64,000 bases of DNA from Methylophaga thiooxydans DMS010 (GTDB lineage: Bacteria > Pseudomonadota > Gammaproteobacteria > Nitrosococcales > Methylophagaceae). The notes under the pieces were generated by a model. It had not been told where the DNA came from, made no database searches, and worked only from the letters and a program-made list of their open reading frames with translations. The position numbers and the translations under genes were made by a program. This document shows, piece after piece, positions 43,461 through 52,845 of this stretch. The stretch covers positions 222,467-286,466 of the forward strand of contig NZ_GG657883.1 of assembly GCF_000156355.1 (NCBI RefSeq). The letters are read 5' to 3'. Every line of letters starts with the position of its first letter. Position 1 is the stretch's first letter.

Positions 43461-43970
43461 ATGACGTTATTTTTCACGCTAAAACAATGTTCTCTCGGGC
43501 ATGTGCTGATCGCGCAATCGAAATTAGGCATATGTGCAGTACTGCTTGGCGATGAAGTTGAACCGCTGATTTTAGAGCTTAAAAGTCAGTTTCCCCAAGC
43601 TGAATTAATTGCTGCAGGTGAAGACCAAGAGCGTATTGCCTCAGAAGTCATTAGTCTCATTGAAGATCCTTATACTAAGCATGACCTGTCACTGGATATT
43701 CACGGGACAAAATTCCAACAACATGTCTGGCAAGCCTTACAGAATATTCCACCAGGCAAAACCGCTACGTACACTGAAATAGCGCAACAAATTGACTCAC
43801 CGCATGCGGTCAGAGCTGTTGCCAATGCTTGTGCGGCTAACAAATTGGCGGCCATTATTCCCTGTCATCGGGTTATTAGGAAAAATGGTTCACTTTCCGG
43901 TTACCGTTGGGGCATGGAACGAAAGCGACAATTATTAGCACGAGAAGCACACGGAGCTTATAAGCACTGA
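43461..43970 (+). CDS. ogt: Methylated-DNA-protein cysteine methyltransferase
   Basis: A 169-residue alkyl transferase that repairs O6-methylguanine by moving the methyl group to its own cysteine. The active site is AAIIPCHRVIRKNGSLSGY, with GTKFQQHVWQALQNIPPGKT and YTEIAQQIDSPHAVRAVANAC for DNA binding. It lacks the N-terminal Ada regulatory domain, so it is an Ogt-like stand-alone form. A TATAAT box at 43425-43430, 31 bases before the start, is a good -10 candidate with no clear -35. Repair of alkylated DNA would be useful to a cell handling formaldehyde and methyl donors, but the gene may simply be housekeeping. Confidence 0.93.
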   Translation: MTLFFTLKQCSLGHVLIAQSKLGICAVLLGDEVEPLILELKSQFPQAELIAAGEDQERIASEVISLIEDPYTKHDLSLDIHGTKFQQHVWQALQNIPPGKTATYTEIAQQIDSPHAVRAVANACAANKLAAIIPCHRVIRKNGSLSGYRWGMERKRQLLAREAHGAYKH

Positions 43971-43995
43971 TTCAAGCGCTTTTACTGAAGACAAG

Positions 43996-45162
43996 TCAGC
44001 TTACACCTCTTTGGGTTTCTTCTTTGTAAATAAACCCGAGTAATACCATACCTAACAATACTGTTATGGCGGCTAACCACAGCGCGCCAGTGTACGTGTG
44101 TGTAATTTTGGAAATCTGTGCGGCAACAGCCGGCGCAATAATTTGTGCAATGCCATAGCAGATCGTCAGCTTTGCCATCGCTTTGGCCGGGTTTGCAGGA
44201 AATTTATGGCCCATGTAGACCAACATCATACTGACAATGCCAGCAAATGTTGCCCCGAACAACAAAGCGCCAATAATATTCAGGCTTAGTGTCGAACTGG
44301 TAGCTGGAATTACAATTGAAAGTAATAACAGGCCGTAACTCAAAATAAGTGCTTTCACCTCACCTATTCGTGTCGAAATTTTATCCCAGACAATGCATGA
44401 AGGCACAGCGGCGATACCTAAAACTACCCATATCCAATCGCCTTTGCCTCGAAGCTCTGGCATGTTTTCAAGTATCGCGACAATAAAGGTGGCGCTGATC
44501 ACATACCCTACCCCCGCACAGGAATAGGCTGCAATCATCAAATTCATCCAGCGCTTTGATGGCTGTTTGACGGTATCAAAATGCTTATTTGATGTTCTAT
44601 CTGGCGCCGGCATCCAAAACCAGGCAGGGACAAAGAAGAGGAGCCCAAAAAAGCCCATGATGATCCACTGTAAGGCCCAACTGTAGTGTTGATTCATAAA
44701 TACGATAAGCAGTCCCGGTATCGCGATACCTAAGCCGAGCCCTGAAAAGTGTAGCCCGAGCTGTGCTTTGAATCCCTGCTGTTTGAGCCAACTCATCACA
44801 AACCCGGCGGCAAGAATAATTCCTGCGGTGCTGGCCAGGCCTGCTAATAATCGTAACAAGCTCCAAATCACAATATCCGTGGTCATACCCATCGCCACAG
44901 TTGTGACAAAAGCTACAATCAGGTTCACCCGGTAAAATTTAAATTTAATCTGTAAGTCATTGATTTGTGAGATTAGTAATAGGCCAATTAGATAACCTAA
45001 ATAATTAAACGTCGCTAACCAGCCACCATAGAAAGTATCAAGCTCAGTTTGCTCAAGCATTAGTGGCAAAAAGGGTGTGTAGGCAAAACGTGCAATACCA
45101 ACGCTAAGGATCAGTGCTGAAATACCGGCTAGCAGGACTTTGATTTTTGTTGTATCTGGCAT
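43996..45162 (-). CDS. MFS transporter, YbfB/YjiJ family
   Basis: A 388-residue inner membrane protein with 12 membrane segments in two halves. The N-terminal SVGIARFAYTPFLPLML and FNYLGYLIGLLL segments mark the YbfB/YjiJ group of major facilitator transporters. The substrate is unknown. It is convergent with ogt (25 bases apart) and not linked to a pathway gene. Confidence 0.85.
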   Translation of the reverse strand: MPDTTKIKVLLAGISALILSVGIARFAYTPFLPLMLEQTELDTFYGGWLATFNYLGYLIGLLLISQINDLQIKFKFYRVNLIVAFVTTVAMGMTTDIVIWSLLRLLAGLASTAGIILAAGFVMSWLKQQGFKAQLGLHFSGLGLGIAIPGLLIVFMNQHYSWALQWIIMGFFGLLFFVPAWFWMPAPDRTSNKHFDTVKQPSKRWMNLMIAAYSCAGVGYVISATFIVAILENMPELRGKGDWIWVVLGIAAVPSCIVWDKISTRIGEVKALILSYGLLLLSIVIPATSSTLSLNIIGALLFGATFAGIVSMMLVYMGHKFPANPAKAMAKLTICYGIAQIIAPAVAAQISKITHTYTGALWLAAITVLLGMVLLGFIYKEETQRGVS

Positions 45163-45252
45163 TTTGATAAGGGTTCGTGAAATGTAGTGTCACTATCCCT
45201 GATCACGTTCGAAATTGAAACTCACTACGCAGTGAAAAACTGTCCGGGATGA

Positions 45253-47349
45253 TTACTGTGACTGCTGTTGTGCGAGAGAAAAGGTTTCTAACCACTTTTC
45301 TTTACTCAATGGCTTGTAGAAGAAATACCCTTGGATAAAATCACAGTCTTTTTTATTGAGGTAGTCGACTTGGCATTGATGTTCAACGCCTTCTGCTACG
45401 ACATCTAAGTCCATCGCTTTTGACATGCTGATGATCGTTTCAACAATCGGATAAAAGCCTTTTTCATCAACAACATCATCGACAAATGACTTGTCAATTT
45501 TAATCTCATCAATTGGCAGTTTATGAATATATTTAAAGTTGGAATGGCCTGTGCCAAAATCATCGACTGAGAGACTAAACCCCTGCTCTTTAAGCATGAA
45601 TAAAATGGTTGTGACCATGTCTATGTTTTCAGCAACCACTGATTCAGTGATTTCAAAAGTAATTCTGTTGGGTTCGATGTTATAGTCGCGACAAATGGCT
45701 ACGATATTTTCAATCAAATGACTGTCAGCAAGTTGCCTTAAACTCAGATTGATTGATACACACATCTCCCGACCTGTTTGACTCAGCTCGGAAAGAGCCA
45801 TGCAGACTTGCTTAACAACGAAATAGCCGACTTCGATGATGGCGCCGGTATCTTCGGCCACATAAATAAAATCACCCAAATTAAGTGGACTGAAAAACTC
45901 ATCCTGCCACCTTAGCAAAGCTTCCGATGAGGTCACTTTGCCATTCAGTGCGACTTTGGGTTGGTACACAACGCTGAGTTTCGATTCATCGACTTTATCG
46001 AACAATGACTGAGACAACTCAGCCATCTGCGAGGAAACGCCATAGTTTAATTTCTCAATAAAGCGGATCTGTCCCGAATAGCCTTCCGCCTTATTTAGTT
46101 TCAATGCACCTTCGAGCATTGAAACTAAGGCTCCACTTTTCAATATATCAATATTAAAAAGACTGCTAACGGCTGATATCGACAAACGATGATTTAAGTC
46201 ACTTGATAGCGAACTAATTAAGCGTTCAAATGCCACGTCGAGCGTCTTTTTGTAACGCTCTATTTGGTGGTTTGAGAGCGGTTTAATTGACTTTACTACA
46301 AACACATCACTGCCTATACGGTAAATTCGTATTTGTAAATCGCTTAGTGAGCGCCGAAGCTGTTTAGCCAGGCTTCTTATCAAATCGTTGCAACGTCTGT
46401 GGCCAAACACTGAATTAAGTTGGTGGAAGCGGTCAATATCTATCAAGCAGGCAAAAAAGCTTTTTTCTGTGCCTATCGCGACCATTTTTTCCGTATCAAG
46501 CTCTAGTGCTTCACGTGAATGCAAGCCACTAAGCGAATCATAGAGCGCGGCTTTTAACAATCTAGCCTGGGTTCGTTTTTTTTCAGAAAGATCACGAATC
46601 AAAGCGAGATAATGCGAGCCTTTATGGTCTGAATAATCCATCAGATTAATTTCTACCGTTACTTCAGCCCCTGTTTTTGTTATCGCTTCAACTTCCTCAA
46701 TGACACCGACCATGGCATGTTCGCCGGTGAACCTATAGGTGGGGTTTGCTTTATCTTGAGTCGTTTGTTTGGCTTTCTCAGGTAACAGGATATTAATATC
46801 TCTGCCAATCAGCTCATTATCATTGTAGCCAAACAGGACATTACAATAATCATTAACCAACTGTATCTTGCCATCGGTATCACATATCACGACAGCCTCT
46901 GTCAGCATTGCCAGGATATTTTGGAAACGTAGCTCTAGCGACGTAAACTCTTTCTCACGCTTTGACATAGCCTGCGCTTCAAACAATTGACGTTGAGAGA
47001 GAATGTTTTTGACTTTGACCTGTAGTAGTGCATGGTCAACAGGCTTTACAACAAAGTCAGTAGCACCATGAGTCAGTGACTTCATCTGCGTTTCTGGGGT
47101 GTCGTGTGAGGTGATAACGATGACATTAGTCGTCTGAAGATCGGGGTTGTGATTGATCTCATTCATCACATCGAAGCCGTCAATATCAGGTAAACCAATA
47201 TCCAGCAAGATGAGATCAGGAACAATGTCTCGCGCCGTAGCTACAGCGCTTTGTCCTGATGTGGCCATGAATACAGCGCCCAGATCACGCAGGGCATGTT
47301 TCAGCTCACAGAGTAAAATGCGGTCATCATCGACAAGTAAAATTTTCAC
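45253..47349 (-). CDS. REC-PAS-GGDEF-EAL c-di-GMP phosphodiesterase
   Basis: A 698-residue signalling protein. A receiver domain (DDDR at 7-10, LLDIGLPDIDGF, VVKPVD) is followed by a PAS domain near 145-260, a GGDEF domain and an EAL domain. The GGDEF active motif is degenerate (RIGSDVF), so it makes no c-di-GMP. The EAL domain is intact: SSEALLRW, ITESVV, VDDFGTGHSN, IDKSFV, VAEGVE. It should therefore degrade c-di-GMP under control of its receiver, with phosphorylation from an unlinked or neighbouring kinase. Confidence 0.9.
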   Translation of the reverse strand: MKILLVDDDRILLCELKHALRDLGAVFMATSGQSAVATARDIVPDLILLDIGLPDIDGFDVMNEINHNPDLQTTNVIVITSHDTPETQMKSLTHGATDFVVKPVDHALLQVKVKNILSQRQLFEAQAMSKREKEFTSLELRFQNILAMLTEAVVICDTDGKIQLVNDYCNVLFGYNDNELIGRDINILLPEKAKQTTQDKANPTYRFTGEHAMVGVIEEVEAITKTGAEVTVEINLMDYSDHKGSHYLALIRDLSEKKRTQARLLKAALYDSLSGLHSREALELDTEKMVAIGTEKSFFACLIDIDRFHQLNSVFGHRRCNDLIRSLAKQLRRSLSDLQIRIYRIGSDVFVVKSIKPLSNHQIERYKKTLDVAFERLISSLSSDLNHRLSISAVSSLFNIDILKSGALVSMLEGALKLNKAEGYSGQIRFIEKLNYGVSSQMAELSQSLFDKVDESKLSVVYQPKVALNGKVTSSEALLRWQDEFFSPLNLGDFIYVAEDTGAIIEVGYFVVKQVCMALSELSQTGREMCVSINLSLRQLADSHLIENIVAICRDYNIEPNRITFEITESVVAENIDMVTTILFMLKEQGFSLSVDDFGTGHSNFKYIHKLPIDEIKIDKSFVDDVVDEKGFYPIVETIISMSKAMDLDVVAEGVEHQCQVDYLNKKDCDFIQGYFFYKPLSKEKWLETFSLAQQQSQ

Positions 47350-47527
47350 TCTTTAAACCTCTTCTTCCTGATAAGGTTGAGTTGTTTATAAGATGTAAAC
47401 ACTATACGGTTTATCAACCATCGAGGCGAATCTATTAACTCATCCGGCAATACATAACGATGTTAGTTTTTGATTCTATCTTTACTATTCAGCATCAAGC
47501 CTCTCTTGATAACTAATAACGACATTG

Positions 47528-47989
47528 TCAGTTTGGTTGATGTTTTAACGCTAACCGATCCTCAATACTTCTCAACTTTTCATACGCTTGAGATTCATCG
47601 TTGATGTTCTCTACCAGCCCTCGGTGGATGGCCACCGACACCGCTTCCTGATTGTTAAAACGTGCGCCATCTTTAAAAATAAGGTCAACCAGTTCTCTGG
47701 CCGGCATATCAAGATAAATCGCGAGGTTTTGAGTTTCCTTAGAGAAGAACTGTAAAACATCCGGATGGGAGTGCTTCACGGTCAAAATGGCGAGATTATC
47801 GATTAATACCAGCTCATAACGCATTTTCTCAGAGAGCCCGTTATCCTGAACAAACCGTAAACTGGTCAGTCCTGTCAGCTCATAAAAGGCATTTTGCACT
47901 TTCACTGAGGGGGCTTGTCTGTCTGCAACCAGTACTTTCAACCATTTCAGACGATGTCTGGCGAGTGTAATAATGCTCTGCTCCAGCAA
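47528..47989 (-). CDS. Unrecognised small cytoplasmic protein
   Basis: A 153-residue protein I do not recognise. It has no signal peptide or membrane segment and appears mostly helical, with LVLIDNLAILTVKHSHPDVLQFF in the middle and ARELVDLIFKDGARFNNQEAV in the second half. It lies upstream of the EAL protein on the same strand after a 178-base gap, and divergent from dacB. Its function is unknown. Confidence 0.55.
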   Translation of the reverse strand: MLEQSIITLARHRLKWLKVLVADRQAPSVKVQNAFYELTGLTSLRFVQDNGLSEKMRYELVLIDNLAILTVKHSHPDVLQFFSKETQNLAIYLDMPARELVDLIFKDGARFNNQEAVSVAIHRGLVENINDESQAYEKLRSIEDRLALKHQPN

Positions 47990-48298
47990 GATGTAACTCC
48001 TTCCATTGCTTCACCCATAGTTAGAGTTCACACCTTTTATAAAGTTTAAGCAACTGGTTTTTGTAAAACAGCTAACGCAGCAGATTTAATGAAAGGTTGT
48101 TATCAAATACTTTGGCGGCATTGTGCTCGCTATCTGAGCGGGTGAGATTTTTAACAATTGAAGATAAGATCTTGATCCCATTTCGTATTCATCGAATGGT
48201 GTCATCTACCCGCTTTACATTCCTATTTAATACATAGAGACTCTGGCGTGTTGAGTAAAAATTTTTACTTTGGTGCTTCACTTACTTTTTTAGATCGA
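47990..48298. other. Gap between divergent 47528-47989 and dacB genes
   Basis: About 309 bases if dacB starts at 48299. It must hold the divergent promoters. I see no gene or strong dyad in it. Confidence 0.4.
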
Positions 48299-49705
48299 AT
48301 GCTTCTTATGCTGAAATATCTGCTGATTTTATCCTCCCTACTGCTATCATCCAGTGCGATAGCTGATGCTAATCAAACACTGATGAATGCGTCTCTACCG
48401 TTATTACCGACAGGGTCTGAAGCAAGTATTCTGGTTGTCGAGTCAAACACCAATAAAACCTTATTAAACCATCGCAGCGACACCCTACGTCCGCCTGCTA
48501 GTGTGCAAAAATTAGTTACTGCCTTAGCCGCCACACTTCAATTAGGCACGGACTTTACTTTTACTACTGATATTGAAGCCAAAGATCAGGATGTGATTTT
48601 TCGGTTTTCAGGTGATCCCAGTTTACGTCGAGATAACATTCGACAATTGGTCGCTAGGTTAAAACGTGATCGAAGTGTTATTCGAGGTAATGTCTATCTT
48701 AATGGCAGTGCCTTTAATGAATTTGAACGCGCCGACGGCTGGCCTTGGGATAACCTCGGAGTCTGCTACAGCGCGCCTGCGAGCTCAATATCATTAGACG
48801 ACAACTGCGCTGTTGCCAAGATGGTTTTTAAAGATAAAGAAAGTACAAAGCTGGGGTTTGAAATCTCCCGTGATGCACCCATTAATATTATTGAAAACCT
48901 AGACTTATTGGATGGTCTTGAAAAGCGTTACTGCAACTTCAAATTGCTCGCTGACAATACCAATCAATTTAAACTGGGGGGCTGCATTGGCCGACATGAA
49001 ATCCCTCGTTTTTTGAGCTTTGCTATTCAAAATACCGAACTTTATGTCGCAGAAATGATCCGACGTGAACTTGAGCATGCAGGTATTGAATTACAGGGCA
49101 ATATTATTCGTAATGACCGAGCCGAAGGTAAAGTTATTGCCCGTCATGAATCAGCCTCTTTACCGGTTTTAATCGATGAAATGGTGAAAGACTCTGACAA
49201 TCTAATTGCCGATAACCTGCTCAAAACCATCGGCCGTCATTATTTTAACGAACCAGGGAGTTTTGATAATGGTGTTGCCGCGATAAAAGCGGTGTTGAAA
49301 CAACAAGCAGGGATTGATTTTTCAGCGGCTGTCCTCGCTGATGGTTCGGGTTTATCTCGCAATAACCGTATGACTACGCATCATATTATGCAAATCTTGC
49401 AATATGTATACAGTCACCCTGAATTAAACTTGATGGCGGCGATGGCTGTGTCGGGAAAAAGCGGTACGCTTCGTTACCGATATAGTCTTCGCACTGATGA
49501 ATTAAGAAACAATGTAAAAGGCAAAACGGGCTCGTTGTTTGGCACATTCAACATCGCGGGAGTGTTAACTGCCAAGACGGGTAAAGACCTGCTGTTTGTG
49601 CAATTAGTCACTAATTATCATCACCCTGATTTTCACCGCCATGAAAAGCGCGAAATTCGTCGATTTGAACGAAAACTCTACCAATCGCTGTACAGCAATA
49701 ACTAG
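48299..49705 (+). CDS. dacB: D-alanyl-D-alanine carboxypeptidase/endopeptidase, PBP4 type
   Basis: A penicillin-binding enzyme of class C (peptidase S13) that trims the cell wall peptide in the periplasm. The active site motifs are SVQK (Ser-x-x-Lys, in RPPASVQKLV), SDN and KTGSL near the C-terminus; all are intact. The signal peptide reads LLMLKYLLILSSLLLSSSA. I prefer the ATG at 48299 because it places the hydrophobic stretch near the N-terminus; an in-frame GTG at 48248 would add 17 residues and is possible. Housekeeping gene. Confidence 0.88.
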   Translation: MLLMLKYLLILSSLLLSSSAIADANQTLMNASLPLLPTGSEASILVVESNTNKTLLNHRSDTLRPPASVQKLVTALAATLQLGTDFTFTTDIEAKDQDVIFRFSGDPSLRRDNIRQLVARLKRDRSVIRGNVYLNGSAFNEFERADGWPWDNLGVCYSAPASSISLDDNCAVAKMVFKDKESTKLGFEISRDAPINIIENLDLLDGLEKRYCNFKLLADNTNQFKLGGCIGRHEIPRFLSFAIQNTELYVAEMIRRELEHAGIELQGNIIRNDRAEGKVIARHESASLPVLIDEMVKDSDNLIADNLLKTIGRHYFNEPGSFDNGVAAIKAVLKQQAGIDFSAAVLADGSGLSRNNRMTTHHIMQILQYVYSHPELNLMAAMAVSGKSGTLRYRYSLRTDELRNNVKGKTGSLFGTFNIAGVLTAKTGKDLLFVQLVTNYHHPDFHRHEKREIRRFERKLYQSLYSNN

Positions 49706-49795
49706 ATAGCCCGATGAATGACAGATTCGCATTCCCTAGTCTGGAGATGTAAAATTCAGCGCTTCTGACAATTCAAGTTTTAGTGGAATTCAATC

Positions 49796-51454
49796 ATGGC
49801 GCAATACGTATACAGTATGGATCGCGTGGGCAAAATTGTACCGCCCAAACGCGAGATTCTAAAGGACATCTCCCTCTCCTTCTTCCCCGGTGCCAAAATC
49901 GGTGTGTTGGGTCTTAACGGCGCCGGTAAGTCGTCTTTGCTTCGCATCATGGCGGGTATTGACCAAGATTATATTGGCGAAGCGCGTCCGATGCCGGATA
50001 TTAACGTTGGCTATCTACCGCAAGAACCCCAATTAGATGACAATAAAACCGTTCGAGAAGTGGTTGAAGAAGCTGTTTCAGACGTCAAACAAGCACTGAC
50101 TGATCTGGATGCCATTTATGCAGCTTATGCGGAACCTGATGCTGACTTTGATGAGTTGGCGAAACAACAAGCCAAGTTAGAAAACCTGATTCAGGCGAAA
50201 GATGGCCACAACCTAGAAAATGCTCTGGAACGCGCTGCTGATGCCCTGCGTTTACCGCCATGGGACGCCTCTGTCTCAGTCTTATCCGGTGGTGAACGAC
50301 GCCGTGTCGCATTATGTCGTTTGTTACTGGATCACCCCGACATGTTGTTGCTTGATGAGCCAACAAACCATCTTGATGCTGAATCCATCGCTTGGATAGA
50401 ACGTTTTCTCCAGGAATATCCTGGTACGGTCGTTGCCATTACCCATGATCGCTACTTCCTTGATAATGCAGCTGGTTGGATTTTAGAACTGGATCGCGGT
50501 CGCGGTATTCCCTATGAAGGCAACTATTCTTCATGGCTGGAACAAAAAGAGAAGCGTCTTGCACAAGAAGCCAAAGAAGAGGCTTCACACCGTAAAGCTA
50601 TTCAGGCAGAGCTGGAATGGGTTCGCCAAGGCGCTAAAGGTCGTCAGGCCAAGTCAAAAGCGCGTTTGAAGTCGTTTGAAGAAATGAATTCACGCGAATT
50701 CCAAAAACGCAATGAAACCCAGGAAATCTATATTCCACCTGGTCCTCGTCTGGGCGATAAAGTCATTGAACTCAATAACGTCACCAAATCATACGGTGAT
50801 AAGTTACTGTTCGAAAACTTGAGTTTATCCATTCCAGCCGGTGGGATCGTGGGTATTGTCGGCGCCAATGGTGCGGGTAAATCTACACTGTTTCGTATGA
50901 TTTCAGGTGAAGAACAGCCAGATTCCGGTGAGATTGAGTTAGGCAGCACGGTTGAGCTGGCTTATGTTAATCAAGCACGTGATTTGGACGGAAGCCGAAC
51001 AGTATTTGAAGAAATTTCTGATGGTGCTGACATTATTACCGTCGGGAACTATCAAACGCCTGCTCGCGCTTACTGTGGCCGCTTTAACTTTAAAGGATCA
51101 GATCAACAAAAGTTTGTTAAAGACTTGTCAGGCGGTGAACGTAATCGCCTTCATATGGCCAAGCTGTTGAAATCTGGTGGCAATGTGTTGCTACTTGACG
51201 AACCGACAAATGATCTTGACGTTGAAACCTTACGGGCATTAGAAGAAGCACTATTAGCCTTCCCCGGCTCTGCCGTAGTGATTTCGCATGACCGTTGGTT
51301 CTTGGATCGTATCTGTACGCATATCATCGCTTATGAGGGTGATTCTTCAGTGGTATTTTTTGAAGGTAACTACGCAGAGTATGCTGAAGATTACCAAAAA
51401 CGCTTTGGTAAAGATCACCAGCCAGAACGCATTAAGTACAGACCAATAAGTTAA
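49796..51454 (+). CDS. ettA: Energy-dependent translational throttle protein (ABC-F)
   Basis: A 552-residue ABC-F ATPase with two nucleotide-binding domains and no membrane part. Walker A sites are GLNGAGKSS and GANGAGKST, signatures LSGGERRRVALC and LSGGERNRLHMA, both Walker B LLLDEPTNHLD/NDLD. The linker between domains (around 250-330) is the P-site tRNA interaction motif. Sequence start MAQYVYSMDRVGKIVPPKREIL matches EttA. It senses the ADP/ATP ratio and gates initiating ribosomes. Typical length. Confidence 0.95.
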   Translation: MAQYVYSMDRVGKIVPPKREILKDISLSFFPGAKIGVLGLNGAGKSSLLRIMAGIDQDYIGEARPMPDINVGYLPQEPQLDDNKTVREVVEEAVSDVKQALTDLDAIYAAYAEPDADFDELAKQQAKLENLIQAKDGHNLENALERAADALRLPPWDASVSVLSGGERRRVALCRLLLDHPDMLLLDEPTNHLDAESIAWIERFLQEYPGTVVAITHDRYFLDNAAGWILELDRGRGIPYEGNYSSWLEQKEKRLAQEAKEEASHRKAIQAELEWVRQGAKGRQAKSKARLKSFEEMNSREFQKRNETQEIYIPPGPRLGDKVIELNNVTKSYGDKLLFENLSLSIPAGGIVGIVGANGAGKSTLFRMISGEEQPDSGEIELGSTVELAYVNQARDLDGSRTVFEEISDGADIITVGNYQTPARAYCGRFNFKGSDQQKFVKDLSGGERNRLHMAKLLKSGGNVLLLDEPTNDLDVETLRALEEALLAFPGSAVVISHDRWFLDRICTHIIAYEGDSSVVFFEGNYAEYAEDYQKRFGKDHQPERIKYRPIS

Positions 51455-51562
51455 AACCGTCATTTTGTCTTCTGATGCAGTAATTATCAGATTCATGTGG
51501 TCTAGATTATGTTGCTGTTGAATTTAGCAGTGACACACCATGCTATATCTTGGTTAAAGGTT

Positions 51563-51593
51563 GGATGGTACCGCGTGTGCCATCCTTTTTTTT
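51563..51593 (+). terminator. Rho-independent terminator after ettA
   Basis: GGATGGTA (51563-51570) pairs with TGCCATCC (51578-51585; one G-T pair), loop of seven, followed by eight T residues at 51586-51593. It is 108 bases past ettA and shows that an open frame start at 51550 is wrong. Confidence 0.82.
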
Positions 51594-51603
51594 GAGTGTG
51601 GTT

Positions 51604-51981
51604 ATGAAGGCATCTCAGACAGCACGACTGAAACTTCGTTGCCCTATCGCATTGGGTCGTGAACACAACATCACCATTCCGGATGGCTGGTTTAATCTGG
51701 TTTTCGAGATGTGTGAGCAAATAGAAGATATTGCTCAACAAATTAACCTCAAAAAACGTCAACGGATGTTTTTGCCCAGAATCGTTTTCATAGAAGAACA
51801 CATGGGGCGGATCTCTTGTGATGTCATTAACAGCAATCAAGACATTGCTGACATTATCAAAAAGGCGCAAATGGATTCCGTGAAACGCTGTATGTATTGC
51901 GGAGACACCGCTAATCAATTCCGTCAGGGACGTTATTTAGTGACCTGCTGCGCCAAACACCGACGCGGGATATTAGGTTAA
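51604..51981 (+). CDS. Small Cys-rich protein of unknown function
   Basis: A 125-residue protein starting MKASQTARLKLRC. I start it after the terminator at 51563-51593, at the ATG 51604. The C-terminal KRCMYCGDTANQFRQGRYL and TCCAKHRRG form a C-x2-C and CC-x2-H pattern that could bind zinc. The N-terminal half has no family I know. It is convergent with the next gene, three bases apart. Conservation was not assessed. Confidence 0.5.
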   Translation: MKASQTARLKLRCPIALGREHNITIPDGWFNLVFEMCEQIEDIAQQINLKKRQRMFLPRIVFIEEHMGRISCDVINSNQDIADIIKKAQMDSVKRCMYCGDTANQFRQGRYLVTCCAKHRRGILG

Positions 51982-51984
51982 CCG

Positions 51985-52284
51985 TTACTGTTGGTTTTTA
52001 ATGCAGCTTGCAAAAACCAGATCTTCAACTTCCGTTTCTGTTTTATCTGGTGGGAATGAGAAAGCCAGGTTAATAGCCAGATCAATCGTTCTGAGAAAGT
52101 CCAGATTAGCAAATTCTGAGGGTGTTTCGGACTCGAGTTGCTGCTGTGTTTTACCTTCAAGTCGTTGTGCATAATAATCACCAGTAAGACCGGCGATTAA
52201 CTCGCACTGTTTGTTTTCTGCTAGTAGTGTCGCACTATGACTAACGCTTAATAAAGTGATAAAAAACAGACTCGACTTGATCAT
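51985..52284 (-). CDS. Small exported protein of unknown function
   Basis: A 99-residue protein with a signal peptide (hydrophobic 4-20, SHSATLLAEN). The mature part has Cys residues at both ends (KQCELI and ASCIKNQQ), which could form a disulfide. No known family. A second short exported Cys-containing protein at 55669-56034 shows only loose similarity. Confidence 0.5.
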   Translation of the reverse strand: MIKSSLFFITLLSVSHSATLLAENKQCELIAGLTGDYYAQRLEGKTQQQLESETPSEFANLDFLRTIDLAINLAFSFPPDKTETEVEDLVFASCIKNQQ

Positions 52285-52407
52285 AGCTGTACCTCAAATA
52301 ATAAATGCCATAGCAACTGACCGCAAAAACACGCTGAATATCCACGCATGGGAATCTCAGCAATGGGAAATGGTCGATAAAACAATACATAAATAAATAG
52401 GAGAAAC

Positions 52408-52770
52408 ATGAAAGCCTTACTTATTGTGGCACACGGTAGTCGCAGACATGCTTCCAATCAGGAAGTATTAACGTTAGCTCAGTCCATTTCGACAAGAAAC
52501 GATCATGACTTTGATGTTGTGGAAGCCGCTTTTCTGGAAATCGCGGATAAATTGATACCCGATGGCATTGAACAATGCGCTAAAGCTGGCGCCACGGAGA
52601 TCATTGTTATGCCCTACTTCCTCAACTCGGGCAAACATGTCACACAGGATATTCCTGAAGTCATTACAGCGATCAAATCACAATACCCTGACATTAGGAT
52701 CCATGTTACTGAGCATTTAGGTGCGTCGTCGGTGATGGCTGATCTGGTATTACAAACAGCAACAACATAA
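52408..52770 (+). CDS. Short CbiX/SirB-type chelatase
   Basis: A 120-residue class II chelatase half-domain. VAHGSRR with His9 and SGKHVTQDIPE with His77 are the two metal-binding histidines; FLEIADKLIPDGI is another family mark. Small CbiX proteins insert cobalt or iron into sirohydrochlorin as homodimers. A siroheme role is possible given local sulfur metabolism. AGGAGA precedes the start. No other tetrapyrrole gene is adjacent. Confidence 0.88.
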   Translation: MKALLIVAHGSRRHASNQEVLTLAQSISTRNDHDFDVVEAAFLEIADKLIPDGIEQCAKAGATEIIVMPYFLNSGKHVTQDIPEVITAIKSQYPDIRIHVTEHLGASSVMADLVLQTATT

Positions 52771-52845
52771 AGGCTGTAACGGGTTAAAAATATTCAGTAT
52801 TCGTGCTGACGTGCCGTTAAAGAAGGTGACGCAAATCAGGGAAGA

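Noticed and set aside
51550..51603. N-terminal extension of the Cys-rich gene from 51550
   Set aside because: It would run through the terminator stem and T-run at 51563-51593.
51502..51918. 138-codon frame on the minus strand
   Set aside because: It overlaps a terminator and the Cys-rich gene on the other strand; no motif supports it.
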